Assembly: GCA_015061005.1 (NCBI GenBank)
Contig: SUXJ01000002.1
Coordinates: forward strand, 155,430 to 219,429
Direction of reading: 5' to 3'
From: Bacteroidales bacterium
Lineage (GTDB): Bacteria; Bacteroidota; Bacteroidia; Bacteroidales; Muribaculaceae
Length of the DNA: 64,000 bases
Within the stretch, counting starts at the first letter, position 1. Each line of letters opens with the position of its first letter. Under the pieces are notes generated by a model, which was not told the origin of the DNA, ran no database searches, and saw only the letters and a list, made by a program, of their open reading frames with translations. The translations under genes and the position numbers were made by a program. This document shows positions 7,983 through 16,635 of this stretch, piece by piece.

Positions 7983-9566
7983 ATGAAACGTATATTCCTC
8001 TTACTTACCATAATATCTTCTGCGGTATTCACATATGGTCAAAGACTGTCTGATGCCTCTAAGAAGCTGCAACTCGCTGATTTGATTATACAACAATTTT
8101 ATGTTGATACCATAAATTCAAATAAGATTGTTGAGCAAGGCATTATCGCTATGCTCAAGGAGCTTGACCCACATTCAACCTACACAACCGCGGAGGAAAC
8201 AAAGGCACTAACCGAACCGCTAAACGGAAATTTCAGCGGTATCGGGGTGCAATTCCAAATGGTTCAAGACACAGTCTACGTGATTCAAGCAGTGGCCTCC
8301 GGCCCAGCAGAAAAAGTAGGTATAATCCCGGGCGATAGAATAGTCGCTGCAAACGATACTGTTATTGCAGGCATGAAAATGCAAAACTCTCAGATCATGA
8401 AGCGATTGAGAGGACCGAAAGGCTCCATTGTGAATCTGAAAGTAGTGAGAAGAAGTGAACCCGACACGCTGTTATTTCGCGTAAAACGCGATGATATACC
8501 ATTATATACTGTAGATGCAGCTTACATGGCTGATAAAACAACGGGCTATATTCGAGTGTCATCATTTGGAGCTGAAACCGACAAGGAATTTAAAAATGCA
8601 TTGAAAGAACTGCGCGATAAAGGAATGCAGAACCTAATTATTGACCTGCAGGATAATGGAGGTGGGTATTTAAATTCAGCCGTGAGTCTGACAGAACACT
8701 TCTTACCCTATGGCTCCCCTATCGTATATACCGAAGGTTTGCGCCAAGCTCCACAACACTTCTCATCAAAGGAGCGTAATGCTGACACTCAATCACGACT
8801 TGTTGTGCTTGTCAATGAATTCTCGGCATCAGCATCCGAAATTCTTTCCGGAGCCATTCAAGATAATGACAGAGGAATTATAGTCGGGCGACGCACTTTT
8901 GGCAAAGGATTGGTTCAGCGCCCCTTCCCATTCCCTGATGGCTCTATGATCAGACTTACTACCGCTCACTACTATACACCATCGGGACGTACCATACAAA
9001 AGCCTTATGAGAAGGGAAATTCAGAACTCTATCAACAAGACATCGAAAATAGATATAAGCACGGTGAGTTCTATTCCGCAGACTCAATTAAACTTGATGA
9101 GAAATTGAAGTTCTCCACTGCCAATGGCAGAACAGTTTATGGAGGCGGAGGCATCATGCCCGACCGATTCGTACCGGCGGACACTACCGGCATCAATAAA
9201 TATTTCCGGGAATTGCGCGCAAAAAACGTTCTTAATCAGTACGTGGTGGACTATGTGGAACAAAATCGCAATACCCTATCTGCCAACTATCCGACCGAAG
9301 ATATATTCATTCAAAATTTTGAAGTGACTCCCCAAATGGAAGCGGAATTTATTGCCCTCGGTCAAAAACTCGGAGTAGAACATAATCAAGAACAATATCA
9401 AGAAAGTCGAATATATATCGTCAGCAATATCAAGGGACTTATCGGTCGTGACTTGTTTACTACATCAACATATTACCGAGTGATGAATCCCACGAGCCCT
9501 ATCTATCAAGAGGCACTGGAACTGATAAACGACAAGAACAAGTATAATAATTTACTAACCCCATGA
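7983..9566 (+). CDS. S41 family carboxy-terminal processing protease
   Basis: 527 residues, with a signal peptide ending near Gly19-Gln20 (VFTYGQ). An N-terminal helical region is followed by a PDZ domain at about 80-160 (GIGVQFQMVQDTVYVIQAV, GDRIVAANDT) and the S41 catalytic core at about 180-340. By alignment with E. coli Prc by eye, the nucleophile is Ser283 in the SASASE motif and the general base is Lys308 in RTFGKG. Such proteases clip C-termini of exported proteins in the periplasm. It overlaps the following DUF1573 gene by four bases (ATGA), so the two are probably made together. Confidence 0.93.
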   Translation: MKRIFLLLTIISSAVFTYGQRLSDASKKLQLADLIIQQFYVDTINSNKIVEQGIIAMLKELDPHSTYTTAEETKALTEPLNGNFSGIGVQFQMVQDTVYVIQAVASGPAEKVGIIPGDRIVAANDTVIAGMKMQNSQIMKRLRGPKGSIVNLKVVRRSEPDTLLFRVKRDDIPLYTVDAAYMADKTTGYIRVSSFGAETDKEFKNALKELRDKGMQNLIIDLQDNGGGYLNSAVSLTEHFLPYGSPIVYTEGLRQAPQHFSSKERNADTQSRLVVLVNEFSASASEILSGAIQDNDRGIIVGRRTFGKGLVQRPFPFPDGSMIRLTTAHYYTPSGRTIQKPYEKGNSELYQQDIENRYKHGEFYSADSIKLDEKLKFSTANGRTVYGGGGIMPDRFVPADTTGINKYFRELRAKNVLNQYVVDYVEQNRNTLSANYPTEDIFIQNFEVTPQMEAEFIALGQKLGVEHNQEQYQESRIYIVSNIKGLIGRDLFTTSTYYRVMNPTSPIYQEALELINDKNKYNNLLTP

Positions 9567-9961
9567 TTAGAATCTGCACTCTGATAATAGCACTCCTAAC
9601 ATGGATTGGGGCTCTCGCAAAGACCGGTCCGGAAATTCAATTTGACACCCTAAGTCACGATTTCGGCACGGTACATGAAAAAAACGGACAGCTCACATAC
9701 ATCTTTAAATACACCAATATCGGTGACGCGCCGCTAACGATTGCATCAGTTTCCGCACCATGCAATTGCACAGAGGCAGATTTTTCGCCAAAGCCTTTGG
9801 CACCGGGAAAATCCGGCGAAATAAAGGTAACTTTTACCCCGAAAGATATGTCAGGCGAGTTCATGCGAACAATCTCAGTGTGGACTAACATCAAAAGCGG
9901 TAACAAAAAGAAAAAAGTTATATTAAAGATATCGGGTGTAGTTATCCCTTCACAAAAATGA
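9563..9961 (+). CDS. DUF1573 domain protein
   Basis: 132 residues with a signal peptide ending around Ala19. The mature part is one immunoglobulin-like DUF1573 domain: FDTLSHDFGTVHEKNGQLTY, then FKYTNIGDAPLTIASVSAPC and NCTEADFSPKPLAPGKSGEI. The Cys-x-Cys pair after the PLTI strand is typical of the family. Function is unknown; these domains are common in exported Bacteroidota proteins. It overlaps both neighbours by four bases and is followed by a longer paralogue. Confidence 0.9.
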   Translation: MIRICTLIIALLTWIGALAKTGPEIQFDTLSHDFGTVHEKNGQLTYIFKYTNIGDAPLTIASVSAPCNCTEADFSPKPLAPGKSGEIKVTFTPKDMSGEFMRTISVWTNIKSGNKKKKVILKISGVVIPSQK

Positions 9962-11028
9962 AGAATTTATTTTTAACCATATCACTCTCTCTTGTGGCAT
10001 TTATAGCCGGAGCGCAGGCTCAATGGCTACAACCCGTTCATGATTTTGGTGCATTTAGCGAAGACCTCGGCTCTGTTGATGCCACATTCAAGATTGTTAA
10101 TCTCGGCAATACTCCCATCAGGATTCTCGATGCACGCGCAACGTGCGGATGCACTCGCCCCATAGTGCCAAAAGGAGAAATTGCACCCGGCGACACTTCA
10201 CAAATCAAAGTCACATACATTGCGTCCGGTCGACCGGGTCGCTTTGACAAAAAAATCTATGTTAAAACATCTGACAATCCATCTCAGCAACGAACACTAA
10301 CTGTTAAAGGCACGGTTATCGGTTCATCAGCAACACTTGCATCACGCTATCCTGTGTCGGCAGGCCCCATGAGACTGAAATCATCGAATGCGGCCTTTGG
10401 AGAAGTCACACGCGGTCGATTAAAAACCATCTTCATTGAGGCCTACAACATGTCGGCCGACACACTGCAACCTCGATTAGAAAATGTGCCTGACTTTATC
10501 ACTGCATCGATTAATCCGGAATCAGTGGCACCGGGCGAACAAACCCAGATAACTCTTACACTGCAAACTGCCAAAGTGCCTGAGTGGGGAGTAACTCAAG
10601 GAAATTTCATATTCTGTGCATCAGATAGTGTTCCGCCTGTCCCGATTGACTATTTTACCATAATCAATGAAGACTTTTCACGTCTCACCCCCGGCGAGCG
10701 ACTGAAAGCACCGATTGCAGAAGCATATCCGACAAGAACCGACTTAGGTCAAATATCTATCGACTCTAATATAGTCGTTGAATTTGAAGTAAAAAATTCC
10801 GGACAATCTCCTTTAATGGTTCGTCGTTTACAAGCCGGTGACAGCACCATAATAGATACTAAAATAACAACAGAAAAAATCAAACCTGGAAAAAAGGCTA
10901 AAGTAACCGTAACCTTAGACCCCAAGAGGGCAACAACAGATTTCATCAGTGCTCGTGTCCTCATTATAAATAACGATCCTGAAAATTCTCTCCTGATACA
11001 TCGTATAACCGCGGAAATAACTAAATAA
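9958..11028 (+). CDS. DUF1573 protein with repeated Ig-like domains
   Basis: 356 residues, signal peptide cleaved near AGAQAQ (residues 17-22). Domain 1 (about 23-130) is a clear DUF1573 with VHDFGAFSEDLGSVDATF and the CGCTRP motif. A second Ig-like unit follows at about 140-235 (NAAFGEVTRGRLKTIFIEAY) and a third at about 260-355 (RTDLGQISIDSNIVVEFEV), the last without the Cys-x-Cys. The stop at 11028 is 9 bases before meaB. Probably a periplasmic or surface protein of unknown function. The pairing of a one-domain and a three-domain paralogue suggests a tandem duplication. Confidence 0.9.
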   Translation: MKNLFLTISLSLVAFIAGAQAQWLQPVHDFGAFSEDLGSVDATFKIVNLGNTPIRILDARATCGCTRPIVPKGEIAPGDTSQIKVTYIASGRPGRFDKKIYVKTSDNPSQQRTLTVKGTVIGSSATLASRYPVSAGPMRLKSSNAAFGEVTRGRLKTIFIEAYNMSADTLQPRLENVPDFITASINPESVAPGEQTQITLTLQTAKVPEWGVTQGNFIFCASDSVPPVPIDYFTIINEDFSRLTPGERLKAPIAEAYPTRTDLGQISIDSNIVVEFEVKNSGQSPLMVRRLQAGDSTIIDTKITTEKIKPGKKAKVTVTLDPKRATTDFISARVLIINNDPENSLLIHRITAEITK

Positions 11029-11037
11029 ACTCACGCC

Positions 11038-12129
11038 ATGGACCACCCCGAAAATGCCGCCGATTATAAAGGACTCACGGTAAATTCCGGTATAGAACAA
11101 CCACCCGTAATAAACCCTTATCTGACGAAACTCAGACGTAAACCCCTGCCCTCAGTCGGCGAAATCGTAGAAGGCATATTAAAAGGCAACGTAACTATGC
11201 TTTCGAGAGCGGTAACTCTCGTTGAAAGCGTAAATCCGGATCACTATGCCAAAGCTCAGGAGGTGATTGAGAAATGTTTGCCACATAGTGGTCATTCACG
11301 CCGGATTGGTATTACGGGTGTGCCCGGAGCCGGTAAGAGCACCAGTATTGACGCTTTCGGACTTCACGTGCTTAAAGATGGTGGCAAGCTCGCGGTACTC
11401 GCTGTTGATCCCTCAAGCGAGCGCACAAACGGCAGCATACTCGGTGACAAAACTCGCATGGAAAAATTGTCAACCCACCCCGGAGCATTCATTCGCCCTT
11501 CCCCGTCAGCCGGTTCACTTGGCGGTGTTGCACGTAAAACTCGCGAAACCGTTGTCTTATGCGAAGCTGCCGGTTATAACAATATTTTTATTGAAACAGT
11601 AGGAGTTGGTCAGAGCGAAACTGCCGTTCATTCAATGGTCGATTTCTTTTTGCTAATACAATTGGCAGGTACCGGCGATGAACTTCAGGGAATCAAGCGC
11701 GGCATTATGGAAATGGCTGACGGTATCGTAATAAACAAAGCAGACGGCGATAACCTTCAACGCGCCCAACTTGCACAGGCACAATTCCGCTCCGCGCTCC
11801 ATCTTTTTCCGCCTACAGCATCAGGATGGAAACCGGAAGTATTAACCTATTCCGGATATTACGAAATTGGCATTCCCGAAGTCTGGGACATGGTTAATCG
11901 TTACTTTGACTTCGTTACGGACAATGGATATTTCACTCGCCGACGCCGTCAGCAAGCAAAATACTGGATGCGCGAAACAATCGACGAAAAACTGCGCTCA
12001 CATTTCTATCACAATCCCGAAATTTCAACCCTGTTGAAGTCGCTCGAAACAGAAGTGCTCGAGAACCGTCAGAGCTCCTTCACCGCGGCGAACTCAGTCC
12101 TCGACTCCTACTTCTCCAACTTCAAATAA
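11038..12129 (+). CDS. meaB: MeaB-type G-protein chaperone of methylmalonyl-CoA mutase
   Basis: 363 residues. The P-loop GVPGAGKST is at about 97-105, followed by family segments LAVLAVDPSSERTNGSILGD, ARKTRETVVLCEAAGY, IETVGVGQSE and INKADGDN (guanine specificity, NKxD form). MeaB uses GTP hydrolysis to load and protect B12-dependent methylmalonyl-CoA mutase, which in Bacteroidota serves propionate production. The mutase genes are not in the window, so its partner is elsewhere. It follows the DUF1573 gene closely. Secure family call. Confidence 0.94.
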   Translation: MDHPENAADYKGLTVNSGIEQPPVINPYLTKLRRKPLPSVGEIVEGILKGNVTMLSRAVTLVESVNPDHYAKAQEVIEKCLPHSGHSRRIGITGVPGAGKSTSIDAFGLHVLKDGGKLAVLAVDPSSERTNGSILGDKTRMEKLSTHPGAFIRPSPSAGSLGGVARKTRETVVLCEAAGYNNIFIETVGVGQSETAVHSMVDFFLLIQLAGTGDELQGIKRGIMEMADGIVINKADGDNLQRAQLAQAQFRSALHLFPPTASGWKPEVLTYSGYYEIGIPEVWDMVNRYFDFVTDNGYFTRRRRQQAKYWMRETIDEKLRSHFYHNPEISTLLKSLETEVLENRQSSFTAANSVLDSYFSNFK

Positions 12130-12184
12130 CAATTTTTATTAAGCCAATTAAACCAATAATTAATACACGTTCACCATATTTATT

Positions 12185-12868
12185 ATGAAAAGGAATTTTT
12201 ATCTAATCATGCTTTCAGCATGCTTTATGTCAATACTTCAATCTTGTGACATTAGTCCCACGAACATCGCTAACGAATCTATTGAACGAGCAGAAACGGA
12301 ATCTAAGAATTGGTGCTCCAATGTTACTTTAGACGAAGGACTGCCCGCAGGTGATTTGCCTAGGCTAAATTATGCATATTATGAAGCGATAAGCAATGCT
12401 TCTATTACTATTAAAGAAAAGCTGGATATGACCGATGAATCAAAAACATATACTGCTGAGCAAGAAGCGCATAAAGACGAACTCATAGATGCTGCTCAAC
12501 TCGTTATCAATAATCACTATGAACCCTTAATTATGCAAGAAATAAACTCAATTGTCGGCAACTATATGCTTTGTTTTGATGGAAATGGCATCACTGATAC
12601 CGAGGCAAAGATTGAACATATACCCGGCACACCTGATATACGAGTTAGAATAGAAGGGACGTTGACCCAAAAGGGGACTACTCTTCACTTTAAACGATAC
12701 GAATGCATTGAACGCGAATATAAAATAGGAGCTATTCGCATCTTTAATATGGATAAAACCATTCAACGGCGGCTATGTATGCCAGGTGAACGCGTTTATG
12801 GCTACATTATCCTTGATAGTCCCTATAAACAATCAACCTCATCAATTGAAGTAACCCGGATTAATTAG
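12185..12868 (+). CDS. Putative lipoprotein of unknown function
   Basis: 227 residues. A short positively charged start and hydrophobic stretch end in a lipobox, ILQSC, with Cys21 as the likely lipidated residue. The rest is soluble, with an acidic, helical middle (about 90-120) and a beta-rich second half (VRIEGTLTQKGTTLHFKRYE). I recognise no family. It stands alone, 55 bases after meaB and 155 before tpiA, with no consensus promoter in front of it. Confidence 0.75.
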   Translation: MKRNFYLIMLSACFMSILQSCDISPTNIANESIERAETESKNWCSNVTLDEGLPAGDLPRLNYAYYEAISNASITIKEKLDMTDESKTYTAEQEAHKDELIDAAQLVINNHYEPLIMQEINSIVGNYMLCFDGNGITDTEAKIEHIPGTPDIRVRIEGTLTQKGTTLHFKRYECIEREYKIGAIRIFNMDKTIQRRLCMPGERVYGYIILDSPYKQSTSSIEVTRIN

Positions 12869-12957
12869 TAATTTAAAAGTTCAAACATACCAACAATATT
12901 GTGGCTGAGATGAACTGTTGTATATACATCTACTTATTGCCTCATTAGGATTATTAT

Positions 12958-12988
12958 TTGTATAAGTTTTGAAAATTACGTACCTTTG
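12958..12988 (+). promoter_or_regulatory. tpiA promoter
   Basis: TTG at 12958-12960, a 20-base spacer and TACCTTTG at 12981-12988 form a full Bacteroidota-type promoter. The start codon of tpiA follows 35 bases later. Confidence 0.85.
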
Positions 12989-13023
12989 CACATAGATTTG
13001 AAACCCATTATAAAACATTTATT

Positions 13024-13782
13024 ATGAGAAAAAACATTGTTGCCGGCAACTGGAAGATGAACACCACTCTTGCCGAAGGTGTTAACCTTGCAAAGGAAGT
13101 TAACGAAGCTCTCAGCAGCCGCACTCCCAACTGCGACGTAGTTATCTGCGTTCCCTTTACTCACCTCGCTCCCGTAGCAGGCGTTATTGACTCTAACAAG
13201 CTCGGCCTCGGTGCTGAAAACTGCGCTGACCAAGCTAAGGGCGCATACACCGGCGAAGTTTCTGCTTCAATGGTAGCATCAACCGGTGCGAACTACGTTA
13301 TCCTCGGTCACAGCGAACGTCGTCAATACTACGGTGAAACCTCTGAAATCCTCAAGATTAAGGTGAATCTCGCACTTGCCAACAACCTCACTCCCATCTT
13401 CTGCATTGGTGAAGTTCTGGAAGAACGCGAAAACGGCACTTTCTTCGATGTTGTTAAGGCTCAAATTGAAGAAGCCCTCTTTGAACTCTCTGCTGAAGAT
13501 TTCGGCAAACTCGTTCTTGCTTATGAACCCGTTTGGGCTATCGGCACCGGCAAAACCGCCACTGACGACCAAGCTCAAGAAATGCACGCATTCATCCGTG
13601 GCGTTATCGCGGGTAAATATGGCAATGAAGTAGCAGAAAATTGCTCCATCCTCTATGGTGGCAGTTGCAAACCTTCAAACGCGAAAGCACTCTTTGCCAA
13701 ACCCGACGTTGACGGCGGTCTGATTGGCGGCGCATCTTTGGCTGCAGCCGACTTCATGGGCATCGTAGACGCTTGGAACTAA
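13024..13782 (+). CDS. tpiA: Triosephosphate isomerase
   Basis: Interconverts dihydroxyacetone phosphate and glyceraldehyde 3-phosphate in glycolysis. 252 residues, normal length. The substrate Lys is in GNWKMN (residues 8-13), the catalytic His in ILGHSERR, the catalytic Glu in [11 protein letters not shown] and the phosphate loop in LYGGS and GLIGGASL. Codon choice is strongly biased and GC at third positions is higher than in neighbours, as in highly expressed genes. Own promoter, and a 62-residue gene follows four bases after its stop. Confidence 0.98.
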   Translation: MRKNIVAGNWKMNTTLAEGVNLAKEVNEALSSRTPNCDVVICVPFTHLAPVAGVIDSNKLGLGAENCADQAKGAYTGEVSASMVASTGANYVILGHSERRQYYGETSEILKIKVNLALANNLTPIFCIGEVLEERENGTFFDVVKAQIEEALFELSAEDFGKLVLAYEPVWAIGTGKTATDDQAQEMHAFIRGVIAGKYGNEVAENCSILYGGSCKPSNAKALFAKPDVDGGLIGGASLAAADFMGIVDAWN

Positions 13783-13786
13783 TTAA

Positions 13787-13975
13787 ATGGGATCGCCCTA
13801 CATTTGGATAGCTGCAAGTCTGGCCTATGGCATATTAAGTGCTGCTATCTACTTTTGGGTTTGCTACCGACGGAAAGAAAAAAATCTGTTGCGACGAACT
13901 TCACTCCGCTTTATTGAGTACACTTTATTCGCTCTGATTTTTGTAAGAATCCTTTGGAAATTACTTTCAGCTTAA
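13787..13975 (+). CDS. Small two-helix membrane protein
   Basis: 62 residues with two hydrophobic segments, IWIAASLAYGILSAAIYFWVC (21 residues, about 6-26) and YTLFALIFVRILWKLL (about 45-60), separated by a basic loop, so both termini probably face the periplasm. It starts four bases after tpiA and ends before a strong terminator, so it is the last gene of the tpiA transcript. No family recognised. Confidence 0.65.
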   Translation: MGSPYIWIAASLAYGILSAAIYFWVCYRRKEKNLLRRTSLRFIEYTLFALIFVRILWKLLSA

Positions 13976-13987
13976 ACAAATTGATAG

Positions 13988-14017
13988 TAGCCGCTCAAGC
14001 TTGAGCGGCTATTTTTT
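13988..14017 (+). terminator. Intrinsic terminator of the tpiA unit
   Basis: A perfect 24-base palindrome (TAGCCGCTCAAG and its reverse complement, 13988-14011) is followed by TTTTTT. It lies 12 bases past the stop of the small membrane protein. Confidence 0.9.
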
Positions 14018-14025
14018 ACAATTTG

Positions 14026-14056
14026 TTGCTGATTACGTATATTTTGCGTATTTTTG
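14026..14056 (+). promoter_or_regulatory. Promoter of the Lrp regulator
   Basis: TTG at 14026-14028, 20 bases, then TATTTTTG at 14049-14056. It lies nine bases after the preceding terminator and 23 before the ATG at 14080. It also argues against starting the gene at ATG 14023. Confidence 0.85.
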
Positions 14057-14079
14057 CAAGCAAAATAACACTTTATTCA

Positions 14080-14574
14080 ATGGATATATTAGACAAGTTA
14101 GACAAAAAGATTCTCGACATAATTATCCACAATGCAAAAATACCCTCAAAAGATATAGCTGCAGAATGCGGAGTGTCGAGAGCGGCAATTCATCAACGCA
14201 TTCAGCGTATGATTGACCTCGGCGTAATAACCGGCTCGGGTTATAAAGTAAATCCGCGCTTTCTCGGATTTTCCACATGCACATACATAGGAGTAAACCT
14301 TGAGCGCGGCGCAATGTATCGCGACGCCGTACCTCATCTGCTCCGTATTCCGGAAGTAGTCGAGTGTCATTTCACAACAGGACCATACACTATGCTTATA
14401 AAGCTCTTTGCCCGCGACAACGAACATCTCATGCGACTGCTAAATGACCGCATACAAATGATTCCCGGCGTTACCGGCACCGAGACACTTATATCTTTGG
14501 ATCATTCCATTAATCGCGAAATTCCTATCCTGAACCCACCAACTGATGCCAACTCAAACATCGACTACATATAA
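14080..14574 (+). CDS. Lrp/AsnC family transcriptional regulator
   Basis: 164 residues from ATG 14080, chosen because it follows the promoter and gives the standard family start MDILDKLDKKILDII. The N-terminal helix-turn-helix covers about 1-60 (IPSKDIAAECGVSRAAIHQR), and the C-terminal RAM ligand-binding domain about 70-150 (VVECHFTTGPYTMLIKLFA, IPGVTGTETLISLDHSI). Such proteins sense amino acids and control metabolism. Its last 29 bases overlap the pseudokinase gene, implying coupled translation of a regulator and a membrane kinase-like protein. Target and ligand are unknown. Confidence 0.93.
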   Translation: MDILDKLDKKILDIIIHNAKIPSKDIAAECGVSRAAIHQRIQRMIDLGVITGSGYKVNPRFLGFSTCTYIGVNLERGAMYRDAVPHLLRIPEVVECHFTTGPYTMLIKLFARDNEHLMRLLNDRIQMIPGVTGTETLISLDHSINREIPILNPPTDANSNIDYI

Positions 14575-15286
14575 GTGGACCGAAATAGAACACCTTCCTG
14601 AATGGGACGAAGAATTCTACGAGGTATACACTGCCAAGAAATTCGGCAAGTGGGTCATGATGAAGACCCTCAAACCTGAACTTAAAGAAATACCCGAGTA
14701 TCAGGCAATGCTTGAACGAGAATTCGAGGTTAGATATAACCTCGCTCATTCTCATATCATTATGATTAACGACTTGGAGGACGTTCCGGGAGTTGGTCGG
14801 TGCATTATTACAGATGACGTTTACGGAGACTCTCTGGCTAAGCTCATTGATAAAAATGAAGTAACACCCGACATCGTGGATAAAATTGCACACGACCTTG
14901 TCAGTGCAATCGATTACGTACAAACGAATCACATTGTTCACAGCCCGATCAGGTGTGAAACCGTAATCTTTACTGAAAAGATTAGAAATTTGAAAGTCAT
15001 AGATGTTGGCTTCGACCAAAAAAATGAATTGGCAATGGCCGACATTAGTGACGACATACGCGCCTTTGGCAAGGTTCTGTCAGCTGCACTTGATGCCTGT
15101 CCCGAACGTAACGTCAAATATCGTGCGATTGCCGATAAATGCCTCAGCCCATCGCCTTACACCAGCATTGGTCAACTTCAAATGAGCATAGCAGGAAGTT
15201 CCTATAAGAAGTTTTATATTTCAGTAATTACATTCCTCATTTTTGTGATTGCTATATTAAGTCTTATCATTATTTTTCATCCATAA
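14546..15286 (+). CDS. Membrane-anchored protein kinase-like protein, probably a pseudokinase
   Basis: 246 residues. A eukaryotic-type kinase fold is recognisable: the ATP-binding Lys in VMMKTLKPEL (about 36), an alpha-C-like helix REFEVRYNLAHSHII, and the catalytic-loop position IVHSPIRCETVIF followed by LKVIDVGFD. In the catalytic loop the usual HRDxKxxN becomes HSPIRCET, so the catalytic Asp and the metal-binding Asn are both lost, while the DFG position is DVG. The C-terminus is one transmembrane helix (about 222-243). Phosphotransfer looks unlikely; a scaffold or nucleotide-sensing role is more probable. The start overlaps the Lrp gene by 29 bases, and no later Met would preserve the domain. 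Confidence 0.8.
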   Translation: MPTQTSTTYKWTEIEHLPEWDEEFYEVYTAKKFGKWVMMKTLKPELKEIPEYQAMLEREFEVRYNLAHSHIIMINDLEDVPGVGRCIITDDVYGDSLAKLIDKNEVTPDIVDKIAHDLVSAIDYVQTNHIVHSPIRCETVIFTEKIRNLKVIDVGFDQKNELAMADISDDIRAFGKVLSAALDACPERNVKYRAIADKCLSPSPYTSIGQLQMSIAGSSYKKFYISVITFLIFVIAILSLIIIFHP

Positions 15287-15292
15287 ACCACC

Positions 15293-16426
15293 ATGTCAAT
15301 AGAAATTAAGCAGATTCCACCTACAAAGAAAGCCCTCAAACAATTCATTGACTTCGGCATAAAACACTATAACGGCAACGACTGTTTCGTTCCGCCGTTG
15401 GTATCTGACGAAATTAACACTCTTAGTCCCAACCTTAATCCGGCATTTGATTTCTGCGAAAGTGCTTATTGGATGGCATATCGCAACGGAAAGCCGGTTG
15501 GACGAATTGCAGGCATAATAAACAACGTTGTTAACGAACGTACAGGCAAAAAAGACGCTCGCTTCGGATTTGTCGAATTTATTGATGATGCTGAGGTTGC
15601 CGATGCACTATTCTCCACCGTAGAACAATGGGCACGTCAGAAAGGAATGAATGCTTTAGTCGGACCTCTCGGCTTCACCGACATGGACAATGAGGGAATG
15701 CTCATTGAGGGTTTTGACCGACTCGGCACCATGGCAACTATTTACAACTATCCTTACTATCCTGTCCACATCGAACGCATGGGATTTGAAAAAGATGCCG
15801 ATTGGGTTGAGTTCTTTATTGAGGTGCCCGATAGTGTGCCTGAAAAAATGACTCGAATTGGGGAAATTGTACGCCGCAAATTCGGGCTTAAAACAGTAGA
15901 ACTAAAATCACGCAAACTTCTCAAAGAGAAATATGGTCATAAGCTCTTCGGTTTGATCAATGAAGCCTACGACCAACTTTATGGCTATTCACCGCTCACG
16001 GCTAAACAAATCGACCACTATATCGATATGTATCTTGGCATAATATCGCTCGACAGCGTCTGTGTCATTGTTGACAATGAAGACAATCTGGTAGGAGTGG
16101 GTATAAGTATGCCATCATTATCCCGAGCGCTACAGAAGAGTAAAGGCAAGATGTTCCCCATGGGCTGGCTGCCACTTCTCAAGGCATTGCGTTTCGATGC
16201 ATCCAATATTGTTGATCTCATGCTCGTTGCTGTGAAGCCCGAATATCAAGGTAAAGGTGTTAATGCTCTTCTTTTTGAATATATGATTCCTCGCTATAAT
16301 AAGCACGGGTATAAATATGCGGAAAGTAACCCTGAACTTGAAACGAATGCCAATGTGCAATCGCAATGGGGATACTTTAACTATGAGCAACACAAACGCC
16401 GCCGTTCTTTTCGCAAGAAGTTATAA
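15293..16426 (+). CDS. GNAT-fold acetyltransferase, YghO-like
   Basis: 377 residues, cytosolic. Resembles the YghO group of two-domain GNAT-type proteins: an N-terminal domain with FVPPLVSDEINTLSP and GRIAGIINN, and a C-terminal GNAT core with MLVAVKPEYQGKGVNALLF (acetyl-CoA loop, Q/RxxGxG/A form) and YKYAESNPELETNANV. Substrate is unknown. It starts 6 bases after the pseudokinase and ends 34 before a strong bidirectional terminator, so it closes the Lrp-kinase-GNAT transcript. Confidence 0.85.
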   Translation: MSIEIKQIPPTKKALKQFIDFGIKHYNGNDCFVPPLVSDEINTLSPNLNPAFDFCESAYWMAYRNGKPVGRIAGIINNVVNERTGKKDARFGFVEFIDDAEVADALFSTVEQWARQKGMNALVGPLGFTDMDNEGMLIEGFDRLGTMATIYNYPYYPVHIERMGFEKDADWVEFFIEVPDSVPEKMTRIGEIVRRKFGLKTVELKSRKLLKEKYGHKLFGLINEAYDQLYGYSPLTAKQIDHYIDMYLGIISLDSVCVIVDNEDNLVGVGISMPSLSRALQKSKGKMFPMGWLPLLKALRFDASNIVDLMLVAVKPEYQGKGVNALLFEYMIPRYNKHGYKYAESNPELETNANVQSQWGYFNYEQHKRRRSFRKKL

Positions 16427-16460
16427 TTCAAAATTGACAGCCAAATATTTTTAACATTTC

Positions 16461-16490
16461 AGAAAAAGCCGCATTTAAGCGGCTTTTTCT
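16461..16490. terminator. Bidirectional intrinsic terminator
   Basis: AGAAAAAGCCGC and GCGGCTTTTTCT pair perfectly over 12 bases around a six-base loop (ATTTAA), with T-rich sequence beyond on the plus strand and A-rich sequence before. It ends the GNAT transcript. Confidence 0.9.
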
Positions 16491-16598
16491 TTCTTTTTGT
16501 CACAAAAAAGTCGGTTTTATGATATAATGTCAAGCAACAAGGAATTATAGACCAAATTATTCGACCTTTCGACAAACCTATGTTATGTAACATTTTAC

Positions 16599-16629
16599 TT
16601 GACACTCCCGAAATGATGTTGTAAATTTG
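16599..16629 (+). promoter_or_regulatory. Orphan promoter with no downstream gene
   Basis: TTG (16599-16601), a 20-base spacer and TAAATTTG (16622-16629) form a full match to the Bacteroidota promoter. Nothing with a plausible reading frame follows on this strand before the minus-strand pseudogene at 16868. The sequence it would transcribe ends in the hairpin at 16736-16762. Confidence 0.6.
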
Positions 16630-16635
16630 CAATGC

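Noticed and set aside
14023..14079. Upstream ATG for the Lrp gene
   Set aside because: The full consensus promoter at 14026-14056 lies inside this extension, and the extra 19 residues match nothing in the family.
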